From NCBI GenBank assembly GCA_015499995.1, contig JADNRV010000184.1, positions 1-64,000 on the forward strand: 64,000 nucleotides of DNA, in the 5' to 3' direction. Source of the stretch: Flammula alnicola (lineage: Eukaryota; Basidiomycota; Agaricomycetes; Agaricales; Strophariaceae). Position numbers and translations under genes: made by a program. This document shows, in pieces, positions 1-11,700 of this stretch. The notes below the pieces were generated by a model. The model was not told the origin of the DNA and searched no databases. It was given only the letters and a program-made list of their open reading frames with translations. How positions within the stretch are numbered: the stretch's first letter is position 1; each line of letters opens with the position of its first letter.

Positions 1-1109
1 CACCTGCGACCGCATGCTGCGCACACGGCGACGCGAGGATCTCCCGAAAGAGCGCCTCCATAACCGTGTCGCTGTCATCCCCTGGTTCTTCAGTTGCAAC
101 GCCCGCAGGTACGGCAGCGGCGGCACCCCCGACGACGCCGGCACCGCGGCCGAGACCACCCGCTGCAGGGACACCGAGCGAGCCAATGAAGGCCCCCCGG
201 TGGTCGCCACCCGTGCTAGGTGGCGAGCGGTCTCGTCGTTGTGTGCCCGTGCGTGGGCGTGTGCGTGGGGCGGGACGGGGATGGAGGTGAAGATGGGGAT
301 GGGAGATGAGGCGATGGCGGTAGACGCTGGGGCTGCTCAGCTCGAAATCAAGCGAGGCGTGCCGAAGGGGCGGGAGAAGGGAAGGCGGTGTATGCCGCGG
401 GCTTGACGCCGGGCGTTGGGGGAGGATGTGGTAGAGGTTGACGATTGTGGTGCTGCCGCTGTCGGGGATGAAATGGGCTGGGAGCCTGTGTCGATTGCGA
501 TGGTGAGGGTGCAGCAGCTGGAGCGGCGGGGACGCCAAGCCCAGTAGGCAGGCCTGCGCGGTGAGTGCTTTCACTACCGGCGTCCCAGCCCCGCTCGAGC
601 GTCTTGATGCGCTCCTTGAGCTCCTCGTTCTCCCGCTCCGCTCCTTCTCGCGCTCAGCGCGGAGGCGGTCTTCGATGACAGAAGAGAGCGTCACATGCGA
701 GGCGAAGATGGGCGCTGAACCTGGCTGCCGAGGCGGGTGCCGAAGGAATAGGAACCTGCATGCCGGCTCTGAGCCTCCGGTTCTCCTCCTCGAGCTCTGC
801 GACCCGGCGCTCGAGGTAAGAGAACTGCGCCTTGCGCCTGTCGCGCGAGTTCTGCGCGGCGATCCTGTTGCGGTGCGCTCTCGCCTCTTTGCGCTGTTCC
901 GAGACGGTGAGCTCTTTGCCGTCGTTGGAGGTGGCAGGAGCAGCGGAAGTGGATTTATCGGAGGAGGCGGAGGTGCGAGGGCGCTTGCGCGCGGGTTGAG
1001 AATCCTCGTCATGGTCGTCGTCGTCGTGCGTATATGAAGAAGAGGGGGCGGGTGAAGGGGGTTGGAAGGAGAGAGACGAGGGGTTGATGAATGACGATGA
1101 AGAGGCCAT
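1..1109 (-). CDS. HAC1/XBP1-like bZIP transcription factor, 3' end off the window
   Basis: The basic region lies near residues 75-95 of the first exon and contains NRIAAQNSRDRRK, which fits the N-x2-A-A-x2-S-R signature. The arrangement RxAAQxSRDRKK resembles HAC1/XBP1, the unfolded-protein-response regulators. The leucine zipper starts at YLERRVAELEEENRRL. An in-frame TGA at 656-654 is best removed by an intron at about 755-636, after which RENEELKERIKTLERG restores the heptads (a positions V, N, M, L, L). The start is ATG 1109-1107. Downstream, this frame stops at 350-348. Two other frames then look coding: one from about 335 to 150, and one from about 150 to the edge containing GDDSDTVMEALFREI, a plausible acidic activation segment. 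At least one more splice is therefore needed. It could be spliceosomal or the Ire1-type unconventional splice known for HAC1 mRNAs; which one is not resolved. Confidence 0.75.
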
Positions 1110-2130
1110 TTCGTTGTGCTTAGATGTTGAGAGTTGTCGTTATTGAAAAAAACTTATGGTAGAATCGATGTCTTGGAAATAGTCCTAGGGTCCAGAGTAG
1201 ATGGAAGTTTGGAGGAATGGAGAGGAATAAAGGGAAAGGCCTGAGGGAGTCAACTGCTGCGGCCAAAAAGAGCAGGACTACGTGGAGGGCTGAGGGAATC
1301 GTGAGTGTGGCGTGCTGCATACGTGGCCACTATATATCACAGCCTTGCAAAATAAATATCCGTCAATACCTCGATTCGGTATGTTTCTCGCCCGTTCCAT
1401 GATTCCATCGAGACTGTCTGACAGGCGAAACTCCGGGTGGCAGGTGCGAGCGCGTGTCATGGTCATCCGTCGCCAGCGTGTTACAGACTAGCAATCCTGA
1501 CTACAGCTGACGTCTTTGGACTGCGCAAAATTTTCAGTAAACCAAACGCCGCCGCGGTGCTTCGAGTTCTACGCTACCAGAGGACGATGTCGCAAAAGGT
1601 CTCAGTAACTTCTAGAGGACGCCACTATTCTTTCCCACATATCCACTAAAAGTCCTAACGAACAAGCTCCTGCCGGATTATCTTCTCGTCTTTTCCCAGG
1701 AAAAATCCCACCATCCCATCCTTGATTAGTCTTTTTTTGTGTCAATGCCTGCTCGTCATGGCTTCCAAAAACTCACTCCCTGGCGAATTTGAATCTCTCA
1801 GCCCACCCACTCTTCGTCTGCTCTTGTATATCTGCTTCGGCGACAAGACTTGAACCAGCCGATGTCCTCAACAACGACCGGCCTGTTCCAGGGGACAGAG
1901 AGTTTACCAAATGCGGTATAGTGCGTACTAATCGACCTTCAAGCTGCCCACAGGCTGTTATGTATGTAAGATAGCGTACATTTGTCACAAATTGGCGGTG
2001 AGTTTTGCACCAAACATATGCTTCAATTCAATTCAGAGTTGTACATGACTACAGATACTGATAGAATATATGCCAATACAGAAATTGGCAAGTTAAACAT
2101 GCTAGCGACTTCCTTGTCGAGGACTCGAAA
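1110..2130. other. Intergenic: bZIP 5' flank and FunK1 3' flank
   Basis: No convincing coding segment was seen. The first part is the upstream region of the minus-strand bZIP gene. The end (about 2060-2130) is the 3' flank of FunK1 copy 1 and is similar to the flank after FunK1 copy 2 (52099-52140). Confidence 0.5.
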
Positions 2131-4433
2131 CTATGGAAGTGACGCGATTGCTTTGTCAACTACCTCAAGAAGGGTATCGTGGGTCAAAGATGTTGAAGTG
2201 AAGGGGTTAGCAGCGATATATAGGAGGCCTCCGAGATCTTTGAAAAGAGTTACAAGGGCATTGCTCATAAACTTTGCGACTATATCCTTGACATCACGAT
2301 CTCGTGGAAAAAGCAGGCCTGAAGACCCGCTTTGCCTCACTTCAGCGATGGTCTTGGTAGTCGTTTGGCTGAAGACGTTGCGAAATACGGATCGAAGGGC
2401 GGGGGACTGGTCGTGCACCTCTTTCGGCGCGGATCCTTCGGAAGCCCGATGGTATAGATTGCGCATGACGCAGTACGAGAGCACCCAGATAAAAGATTCG
2501 ACGTCATGGCCCGGTTTGTGCACAACACGTTCCGTAGTGGTACTGATTTCCTGCAACAAGATGTCCCGGGCCATGAATTGAGCCGTTCCCTATGAAATGC
2601 TTTCAGTGTGAAGAAAGAACCTTCTGAATCAAGGAAACTTACGGTGATACCCGCGCCCCGTTTAACCGTCACCGTTGATTCGAACGTGATGTGCGTGCGA
2701 GTGGTCGGCTGTGTTCTGAAAAGCACGTTCCCTCGGTCACCATATCTGTTCACTGGGCCGACGGTATTTGTGGTGGTCACTTGGGGCTTTGAGAGCGTGG
2801 GACTGTCAATGCGAGCAAATTCCAGGTCGGTAATGAAACCTCGGAGTGTAGGATTCTCAGTCTTGGTTAGCAGGACGTTACCCGCACTGATGTCGCGGTG
2901 AAGGATGCCTTGAGCACAGAGGGCCTTGTGTGCTGAAAGGTGCTGAGAGATCATCGCCACTGAGTATTAACAAGCGCTCACCTTGGAGAGCATCACGGAA
3001 ACCGGTTAGCAGATCTCGGTCTGACTTATACTCCCACATCGGACGCCCGACAGTACGAAGAACGAGACGGTGGAGAACAGGTGTTGGCGGATCGATGTCG
3101 TCCTTAGGCAGGAAATTATGGACAGGGTGGCTGCGCAGATTCTGCACGGTAATAGGGTATCCAGCGAATTTAACATCGCCACCGCATTCAAACTTGGCCA
3201 GTCCTTCTGGAGGCGCAGTGATCGACATGTAGATATCGGATTCGGGTGTCCTGCTGCTGCTGCGCCACGCCGTCTTCAGGATCATCTCGTCCCTTCCCAA
3301 AAACGGCTGCTGGTTAACGTCCTCCACATACTCGCGAACACGCCAGACGTTAGTGCCGCGGCCCAAAAACGAGAGAGACATCCAAATCGGAGGCCCAATA
3401 GTGCACCATCGGCGGGGGTCGTTGCCCACGGATGTCATCACGGCAGAAGGGTACTTCTGTCTGCTCTTAGTGAGGTTCTGGGTCTCCAGGTCAGTCAAAC
3501 GCGGACTGTAGGGTCTAAACCTAGTTCGTTAATCGTCAAGTGGCACGCCAGGCTGCGCACAACGCGAATGAAGATCTCGGTGTTGTCGAACATGTCATAG
3601 ATAGGGGATAAGGTGATTCCATCGCGATCGAAAATCCCGACGCAGAATTCTGTGCCGAAGATCAATATTCCGACGCAGAAAAGCATGAAAGGCCGCGCGG
3701 ACATGAACAAGCGCGCGTAGTCCGCAGCTTGAGTCAGGAGTGGAGGTATCTTGCCCGCGATCGCAGGCTTGGGTCCTTGCTTCTTCGACGGCTTGACTTC
3801 GCCAAAACCGTCCCTATGGCGCCATAACTTGGATTTGGACGGATCTACGCCGTGCGGGTTACTTGTAGTAATTGTAATGTCAGGACTGCAGCTGGGGAAG
3901 CCAAACGTGTGAGGCTCATCCGCTTTGAGCATACCCCTTGTCCTCTGGAATCTACGAGATGCGGTGACCTGACCGAAGTTCGTTATGTGGTTGAATAAGC
4001 GCACCTGCAATAGAGAAGAGTCAGAAGAAGGAAGGAAAAAGCCGTTGAGAAAACCACGCACCAAAGGATCATACATTTTCTTTTCTTCTGCACTTCCATG
4101 ATTGCCGCTCCTCTCTTCCTTGTTCGGGTCACTGGCCTTGTCATTGGTCTCCTCCAGCTCCAAGAGCTCGGGCGTCTTCTTTGAAGCTTGTTTTGTCAGT
4201 GCCTTCAACAGATTGATATCCTCCGCGTTCGCAGGCTTGAAGGATGTTGCACAAGTCGTGACGAAATTGTTGTCAACTTGATCAACGCGCAAACGCCTGA
4301 ACACAGCAGGGTCGTCGTAAACGATTTTTCCAACGAGATCGACTTTGATGGCATTGCGACTGGACCCGACATTGGACTCGACGAGATTGTTCAGCACATT
4401 GGATTGCATGTGCCGAGGGGTATTGTCGGTCAT
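2131..4433 (-). pseudogene. FunK1-type protein kinase, copy 1, broken by a 1-nt frameshift
   Basis: This is a fungal-type protein kinase (FunK1 family, expanded in agaricomycetes). Recognisable blocks in order are: an N-terminal region from ATG 4433; a segment QAADYARLFMSARPFMLFCV followed by GTEFCVGIFDRDG; SFLGRGTNVWRV; the catalytic loop ILHRDISAGNVLL, with HRD and the downstream N; TDLEFAR in place of DFG; and a C-terminus ending KAIASLP. Introns are visible, for example the one that ends just before AHKALCAQG. Compared with copy 2 at 42.3 kb, the T run after the codons for DPTVR is one base shorter (about 3497-3500). This puts a TGA directly after DPTVRV, and the kinase core then continues in another frame. 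Unless a non-obvious intron bypasses this, the product is truncated before the catalytic loop. The gene is otherwise well preserved, so the break looks recent. Confidence 0.72.
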
Positions 4434-4836
4434 GGCGAATAAGATGAAAGATAATCGATGAACTGGCGAAGCTTTTAAGCTTAAACTTTGAGTGGCACAG
4501 GGGCACACGCACGTGACATTCATGATCAGATCAAAAGCTCGTCTATGTAAGCGCGGATTAGATTAGATTACGCACGCCGCGTTCTTCTTTCACATTGCAA
4601 CGCGGCGCACTTTTCCTTTGTCTCGGGCTCGTATATTAGCGTAGCTTCTCGCCTCCTCTCTTTCATCGTGTTCTCATATTTTCTATCTCACATAGCTCGA
4701 TAGGCTCCCCCTCAGAGCATTTTTATTCTCTCCCACCCTTACCACTTGCCCTATTTTCTTTCCTTTTTTTCTTGTCTTGTTTTTTCCGTACATTAGTCTC
4801 GTTGTATTGATGGTGTTCGGTTAATCAACAGACTTA

Positions 4837-5157
4837 TCATAGATTTCCACTTTCTTGAGGTGCTGATTCTTGTATAGGAGATTGCAGACAGTGACTCGGG
4901 GCAGGAGTTGAAGGTCCTGGATATTGTAGAGGATAGGTGGGGATCATGTAGGGACTTGGAAAAAATGCAGGAGCACTCGCATTGGGAGTTGTGGGTACCG
5001 TAAATGGCATATGTGCCCGACTGGTGGATGAGGCTGACAATATGTCGTCTGTGGTAGCAGCGCAAAGTAATGTGGTTGTTTCTTGCACATATCGAGGGTC
5101 ATCGAAATTTTCTGGGTTTGGCTGCGTGGATTTCTCCACTCGAGGACGATTATCCAT
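4837..5157 (-). CDS. Small hypothetical protein, Ser/Pro/Thr-rich (106 aa)
   Basis: An uninterrupted frame starts at MDNRPRVEKSTQPNPENFDD and ends QESGNL. The middle and end are rich in Pro, Ser and Thr. No domain was recognised. The composition looks coding, but no intron or neighbour supports it. It could instead be a 5' exon or a chance frame. Confidence 0.35.
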   Translation of the reverse strand: MDNRPRVEKSTQPNPENFDDPRYVQETTTLLCAATTDDILSASSTSRAHMPFTVPTTPNASAPAFFPSPYMIPTYPLQYPGPSTPAPSHCLQSPIQESAPQESGNL

Positions 5158-5209
5158 GGTGAAATTTACTTTTATTGAGCCGTCCTCTCTGCTTGCCTCT
5201 CTGTACACT

Positions 5210-6046
5210 CACCGTGACCTGTCGGAGTATCAATATATTTTGATCTTATGGCCTTACGGTCACCGTCGGTGTCGCATCACCAGGCATCCTATCAAGAACG
5301 TCAGCTCCTGCTACTGATAAAGTTGACGCCAAGCCAGGCTAAGAATTTAAAGAAATTCAAGAATCAAATTGAAGAATTTTCGCGCGTCTCATAAGTCACG
5401 TGACCATCAACGCGCCTAAATCAGAATATTTGGGGACCCGCATTCAGTGTAACGCGACAGTTTGTTTGTGCATATTTATTTTTAAGACTCTACGGCCAAA
5501 GGTCAGCACAAAAACGCCGGAACACAATTCTCCCCCATTTCACCTCGTTCGAGGAAACTCTTGCACCAAACTTCTCGATTTTTTAGAGGGGCATCGATCC
5601 TTCACGTCACATTTTTTATATTCCTGGAATTAGGCATGCCTTGTGTAGAGTTCAAGCACTTTGAATCAATTTTCAAAAAATCCGCCATGAAGGATCGATA
5701 GAGTTTCGGTTGAAGAATATACTGACAAAACGTTGGAGCGTTATCTTTTGTTCTACAGTAACATTGCGAAATGTGTTCCCCTACGATTTGTCACAATACG
5801 GCTGAGAGTACATGAATGTCACACTTGTGACACATCTGCCTTGTACTAGAAAGCTGTAGCCTCAGCTCAAATTTATGCAGACAACTCTCAAACCTATCTG
5901 TGCTTTGACTTTACATACAGGAAAAATAGTCTAGTGTCTCTAATGTCTATAATATCACACCCAGATGTTGTTATGAGTTGCAGAGGTAGGCGGCGTGCTT
6001 TTAGAGCGGCTGTGCTGCTTAGTCAGTGCCATCAAAGTAACCGTGA
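5210..6046. other. Intergenic, AT-rich, nothing recognised
   Basis: No ORF with coding character, tRNA or transposon end was recognised in this stretch. Confidence 0.4.
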
Positions 6047-6136
6047 ATGCGGGTCCCCAGAATATTCAATCTAAACCTTCCGTTTACAAGGGTTCTACGA
6101 CTTTGTTCAAGACGTTGTTACGACTCTGCACCAGCC

Positions 6137-7030
6137 ATGTCCAGCTATTCTGAAAGACAAAGCTCTCTCTCAAAACAGAGAAAACCCACAGATATCGATG
6201 AGATTCGCTCAAGGCTCGACAAGAAGATATCCGAGGCAGAGGACCCCACCGAAAATCCTAGAGCTCAACACGCGCGGAACGCTGTCTCACCCATGTCTTC
6301 TGTACCCCCCGAGGTTCTGTGTGATATCTTCGCTTTCTTAAAGGCGGTGAACACAGGCGAGCTGCTCCTGATGGCATGTTCGAGGCCAGCGCGTTGGATT
6401 GGGGTCAGGATCACGCATGTATACGTGGTGGAGGGACGTCGCGCTGAACGCACCGTGGCTGCGGACCGAAATCGCACTATATTCTCGCCGGCGAGCGGAA
6501 GCGAAGGACGCCCCGCTCACGCCGCCATCTATGCTGATTTCGGGTTATTGAGACCCCTGGTCCCGTCCATTTTGCATATTCAAACACATTCGAGAATTGA
6601 ATGTTCTTGGAGACGAATTCAACTTTGCTTGCCTTCCTCTCCGATACTGTTATGGCAGAAACTTCTCTCCAAATTCATACGATTCGAATTCGCCACGAAA
6701 GGCGATATTCCGGGACCTGCCCTGTCCTGCTTTCTGACGTGGTTTTCAGGAGCAGTGCATTACGGCGCCTCTCACTGACGGGTTCAAGCAACGTCAATTG
6801 AAATGCCAGTTTCTTGTCTGGTCTCCCTCACGTAAAGCTCCATGGCACCCCATCTGACACTGCCATCCGTACAACTGCGTTGTTTCTAGAAGTACTGCGA
6901 CGGATACTGTCTCTGGAATCACTTGAAACGAGGGGTATCTTTTCAGACGATAAAAACACCCCTCAGGCTTCTCCACTAGTTGATGTTTACCCAAAGATCT
7001 GTAGGCCATTCTCGAAAAATCCTTGAACAA
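6137..7030 (+). pseudogene. Decayed F-box-type gene
   Basis: The first frame, from ATG 6137, encodes a basic, acidic N-terminus and then MSSVPPEVLCDIFAFL, a good agaricomycete F-box start (SCF ubiquitin-ligase adaptor). It continues to ARWIGVRITHV, the usual linker of this family. Right after this, at about 6420, the family continuation (TWWRDVALNAPWLRTEIA) is found in the +1 frame. That frame stops near 6549. Later pieces with F-box/LRR character are scattered over frames with several stops. No intron signals explain the shifts, so this is read as a pseudogene of the large, fast-evolving F-box family. The 3' limit is approximate. Confidence 0.6.
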
Positions 7031-8789
7031 GGCTCGTTTTCAACTTGGAAGAAAGCGATATTGCCATAATCCTTCACTAGCAGCAGTGGGCGCTTGAGCA
7101 TCGGAGCGATCCATTGACCGCTCGCCCATCGTGATCGTCTGACTTGGGCTGCTTCTTCAGAATCACAGGCACCATAAATTATACATAACCATTACCGCAC
7201 ATTGGGAGCCCGGACTCTTCAAAGTCCACTGGCTTCTGGTGCCTTTGGTCAGCTGCGGATAACGTGGCGAGAGGAGAGAATTGCATTTGCTCTCTTCTGT
7301 TCCTATTCTCTTCTGTTCTCTTCTCAAGTTCTCTATTTACACTGACCTCCTTGTTCCCAGAGGGTAGGTATTAAAGCAGATCTGAAATGGCCCGTTGGCC
7401 AGCCTGACATGAAGAGTATATGCGTAGTACCGCCGTCTATTATGTTGGATTCAACTTGCATCCATGCATGCGGGCAGCTAGATGTACATGGCATATACAC
7501 CACGCGCCACAACGCACGCACGCACCCCACGCCCACGCCCACGTATGGGTGGTTGCCGTGGTATCCAACTGTCATTGCTAGGGGTGCCATTTAATTGGAT
7601 TACGATGAGCGTCCTCGTCATCGTGGGTACTTGTGCGCTCGTGCTAGATGGCGGTGGGCATAAGTATCCCCATCAGGCTCAGACGTACATATGTCCAGTG
7701 TCGGCCTGTCGACCCCTGTCCCCTGTTGCCTCCTGTCCGTTAAGTACATATTCGTCTTCTCACTCCATCTAATTTTTTTTGGGTACGTGTCCCGGGCCTT
7801 GTATGCATTGCTAGGTGGACAGACTCGGATAGGCTAAGAGGGTTGTCGACCGGACAGCTTGAGGCATTGATGAAGCCATATGTCGGCCACTGTCCCACCC
7901 TCCTTTCAGCTTAGACATAGTATTAGTAAATATGTAGAAATCTAAAAGTGAACCTGATCCGTGCGAACCTAGTGACTGCAGCTGTCGGACAACCCTATCG
8001 TTGTCGTTGTCGTGATCATGATCAAAAACTCGCATTCGTCATGTGGGAGACAGTGGGAAATCGGAGCTGCCAGTGCGGTTGTGGGTATACTTAAGAAGTC
8101 AAATTGCAGTGGCTGGTAATTACTGCTCGTTAGTCTGAGGCATTGTCGCGGCTGTTGTCGATGGGTTGGTTGGTTGGATGGTGGCGAGGTGCTACTGCTG
8201 ATTAGTTTGCTTGGTGCTTGTTGCATAGTGGAATGCAGGTTGGGATTCACACAGACTGTGGCGCTCATTGGCAGAATAATTGATGGGACTAATTCCGCCT
8301 CGACGTCGGCGTCGGCGGTGGTGTCGATGTATTTTTGGACGGTCGGTGGTTAATTTTCTTTTCTCTCGTTGCTGACGGCGAGCGCTGTGTTTTGGGTTCA
8401 AAATAGGATTTTTTCTGTTGATCAACATGGTTATCTGAACATGTGCAGTTTATATTGAACTCGAGCCTAGAACTCGACTTGAACACGTATACACTGGTAG
8501 AATGGTCCATAGACCGACTCGAGAGAGGGGTCAGGAGACGCGCCGGTAGCAGCAACGCCTGCGCCGCGGGGGTTCTTTAAATTTTGGGAAAGAATCGAAA
8601 TCGAAGAGGGAAGGATCTGCGTGCACATGCGAATTCCTGATTAGACGCTTGAGATGCCTGATTTGGACAGATGATTACGGCGCTCAGATGTCCTCGGACA
8701 AGGTGCGGTCTCCTCCTACGCTCATGTTTATTTTATAGTTTCGCAATTATATCTGCCCGCGCGATCCTCCTCTCTTTCCCTCTTTCCCC
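7031..8789. other. Intergenic, nothing recognised
   Basis: Only short frames without domain features were found. A run of CTCTTCTGTTC-like pyrimidine repeats lies at about 7290-7330 and an alternating CACGC stretch at about 7500-7545. The last 150 bases, CT-rich, are probably the promoter and 5' UTR of the gene starting at 8790. Confidence 0.4.
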
Positions 8790-11700
8790 ATGTCTGACCC
8801 CACCACCACCTCATCCTCCTCCTCCAACGCCACCGCCACACTCGTTTCTACCATCCCGCCCGCGCTGTTCTTGCTCGTTCCGTTGTTTACTCTCGCCCTT
8901 CTCCTCCTTGCACTCTCGCACCGACCCCAACAAGACAAGCGCACCCCGCCTCAACCCCAAGCGCGTGTGGCGTATGCAGTTATCGCGGCACTCGCCCTTC
9001 TCAGTACGCTCGCAGGAGCGCTGCCGTTGAGTCGTGTGGGGAATACACAGGCCGAGGCTGTCGTCCAGGCTTTTCTCGCTCTGTTGTGTGCGTAATCGAA
9101 GTTTTCTATATCCTTTCTTTCTTCGTTCTTTCTTTCTTTCTAGATTCGAGGTAGAGATCAATTAAGCGAGACTAACTTTTTCCTCCAATAGTGGGCATCC
9201 CGATACTGCATCTCGCGTCCGAGTCGAGTTTGTACCATGTCCCTCATGGCTCTAGCCTCCTCCACAAACTCCACACGGGCGCTCTAGTAATAACCCTATG
9301 CAGCGGTACGTACCTCTGCATTCTAGCTCATTTCTCTAATTTGTGCTAAATTAAAAACCCCCATAAACCCACCCAACCATCTCTGCAACACATCACACCA
9401 CCGCGTACGCGCCGCGCTCTGCATCATCACCGGTTTCTGCCCACCGAATTGCAATATTGATCAAATAACGGAAATGCAATTGGCATTATTCTACGTTCTT
9501 ACTTTGATACTCATCATACTCGGAACAACCACACTAATTCACCTCAATGCCACGCAATCATCCATCCATAAACGCATATATTCACCCCTTGGTCTCCAAA
9601 AACGCGCATATAGCCACCCTGCTCGCACTAGTGACGCCTTTTCTGCCCCCTTCCTCCACTTCCATCAGCATCCCGCTATACCTCCCCCCTGCGCTCTTCC
9701 TAGCCTACACGGCCCTCGCTCTCCCCCGCACCGCACGCGCTCTCGTTTGTTTTCTCAGACACCCGGGTCAAGGTCAAAACCCAGAATCAAACACAAGTCC
9801 AAACTTACTCGCCCACGCCGCCTCCTCGTCCTCATTTACCTCGTGGTTCCGCGCCCCCTCCGGATTGGGATCGCACTTGGGCTTAGGCTCGTCGCTCTTA
9901 TCCTCAACCTCGACTTTTGCTTCCCCAGGAACAATTAGGAGACCGATCACGATCCACGTCGCGACGCAGCGCACGTCCTGCCTGCACTCGCTAAGCCTGC
10001 CCTCGCCAGCGTCGTCCTCGGCGTCGCTCCCTCTTGACTCGGAGCAGTCGCATTCCATCTCCTCTATCTCTTCCTCTTCTTCGAAATCGCACAGGCACGC
10101 AAACGCACGGGTAGACGCAGAGGCAGACGATAGCGGCATCGAGCTCGAGATCAAGCTTCCCCGACATAACCATAACCACAAGGACAGACGTTACCGGCAC
10201 CACCACCACGAAAAGACGACCAGCGTAGACTCGTCGACGAGTACGGTCACCGCTGTCGACCATAAACACGCGCTGTCTTTGTCGTTGCCTTTTGGGCTTG
10301 GACCACTGCCGACGATCGAGTCGGACGTGGAGCTTCAGTATCACGGCCACGAGGGTACGAACGGCGGCAACTTGAACGCGAGTGTGGATAGCAGCCGCCA
10401 CCACCATTTATTTCGGACCAGCAACCCGAGCAACAGCAACAACAATCACCTACGCACGCAGCTCCTCCACAGCCGCGCGCGCAGCTTGCTCGTGTTCCTC
10501 CTCGCTGCACAGTTGACGGCGCTCGTTGCGTACGCTTGTGCCGTTGGCGCTGATATTGGCGCGTCTGGTTCGGGTTCGGCGAGTTTGAGCTCTAGTTGGT
10601 TGAGTGGGAGCACTTCAACCGCAGGAATAGGACCTAATAGCGCCTCGGCGACGCTGAGGATTGTGCAGACGGCGTGCATGGTGCTCGCTGTGACGGGGAC
10701 GATGTCGGCGTATCTTTGTATGTCCTTTTCTTTACCTTCATTCTCTCGTTTTTGCTCGCTCGGTGCTCTTTTTTCTTCTTTGGGTGATTTTCCTTTTCCA
10801 TACTTCCGTCGTTCCGTCTGCTCGGCTCCGGGTAGCGGGCTGTGGTCCGTCATACTTTCACTGCAAGCTCCGGGCACGTTCGTCCTTGTGCGTTCTTTGT
10901 GCGGCAACCCTTTTCCTTATGTATCTCTCTCGCCTTCTGCTCGGGCGCTTCTTTCGTGAACGGGGCCTGTCAAGATGGGATTTGGGGTCTGGGATCCCTT
11001 TTTCGATAGATAGGTGCTTTAATTGCTTTTCACTTCTCCTCCGGGGCATGTTCGAATGCGAGCTTCTTTGACTGTGACCGTCTCATTCTTTCCTATCTTG
11101 GATTAATCCCTCCTGTCAATGGTCATGGAGTGTCATGCATGCATGCATTTATCCCTTCTGTTCGTCTGCGTGCTGGGTCTGCGTCCTGTCTTTTCTTTCC
11201 TCTCCTCTTCATCTCTTGAAGCCTTCCTCTTCATCTCTTTCCTCTGCGAGACCTTGGGTGCAAAGATGACAACGCTGACCAACATCGTCTCCTTCCCAGT
11301 GCATGCGTATAATACCCATCTCTCGCCTCTACGGCGCGCGCCTAAACCCAGCGCCAGCGCCGATACCACCACCACCACCAATACCCACAACAGTGGCAAT
11401 ACCAACAACGCCCCCTCATCCGCCCTCCCCACATCCGCGATATACACACCCAACACTTCCTCGTATTCCAATGCGTATCCTACCAACTATGGCTCGCAGA
11501 CCTGCACACCGATACCCGCCCAGATGGGCCAGCGCCCAACGCAGACGCAGACGCAGACGATCGATGTCACCCCCGGCGCCCATGCCAGCTCGCGGCCTGT
11601 AGTCATACAGCTCGCGCCCCCGCCACCGCCGCGCACGAGGCGCCGACGGGCGGATGCGATCCCGTTTGGGATGGGCGGTGGCGTGTCTGGGCTCGAGAGC

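Noticed and set aside
163..350. A fully defined Ire1 intron in the bZIP gene
   Set aside because: CNG-NNG motifs are common in GC-rich sequence. None of the pairs I tried gave the frame change needed, so only a candidate is reported.
10718..11221. Coding continuation of the seven-helix gene through 10718-10959
   Set aside because: The frame reads low-complexity Phe/Ser without conserved features and stops at 10959. A GTATGT donor and an AAG acceptor give a better join with a seventh helix.
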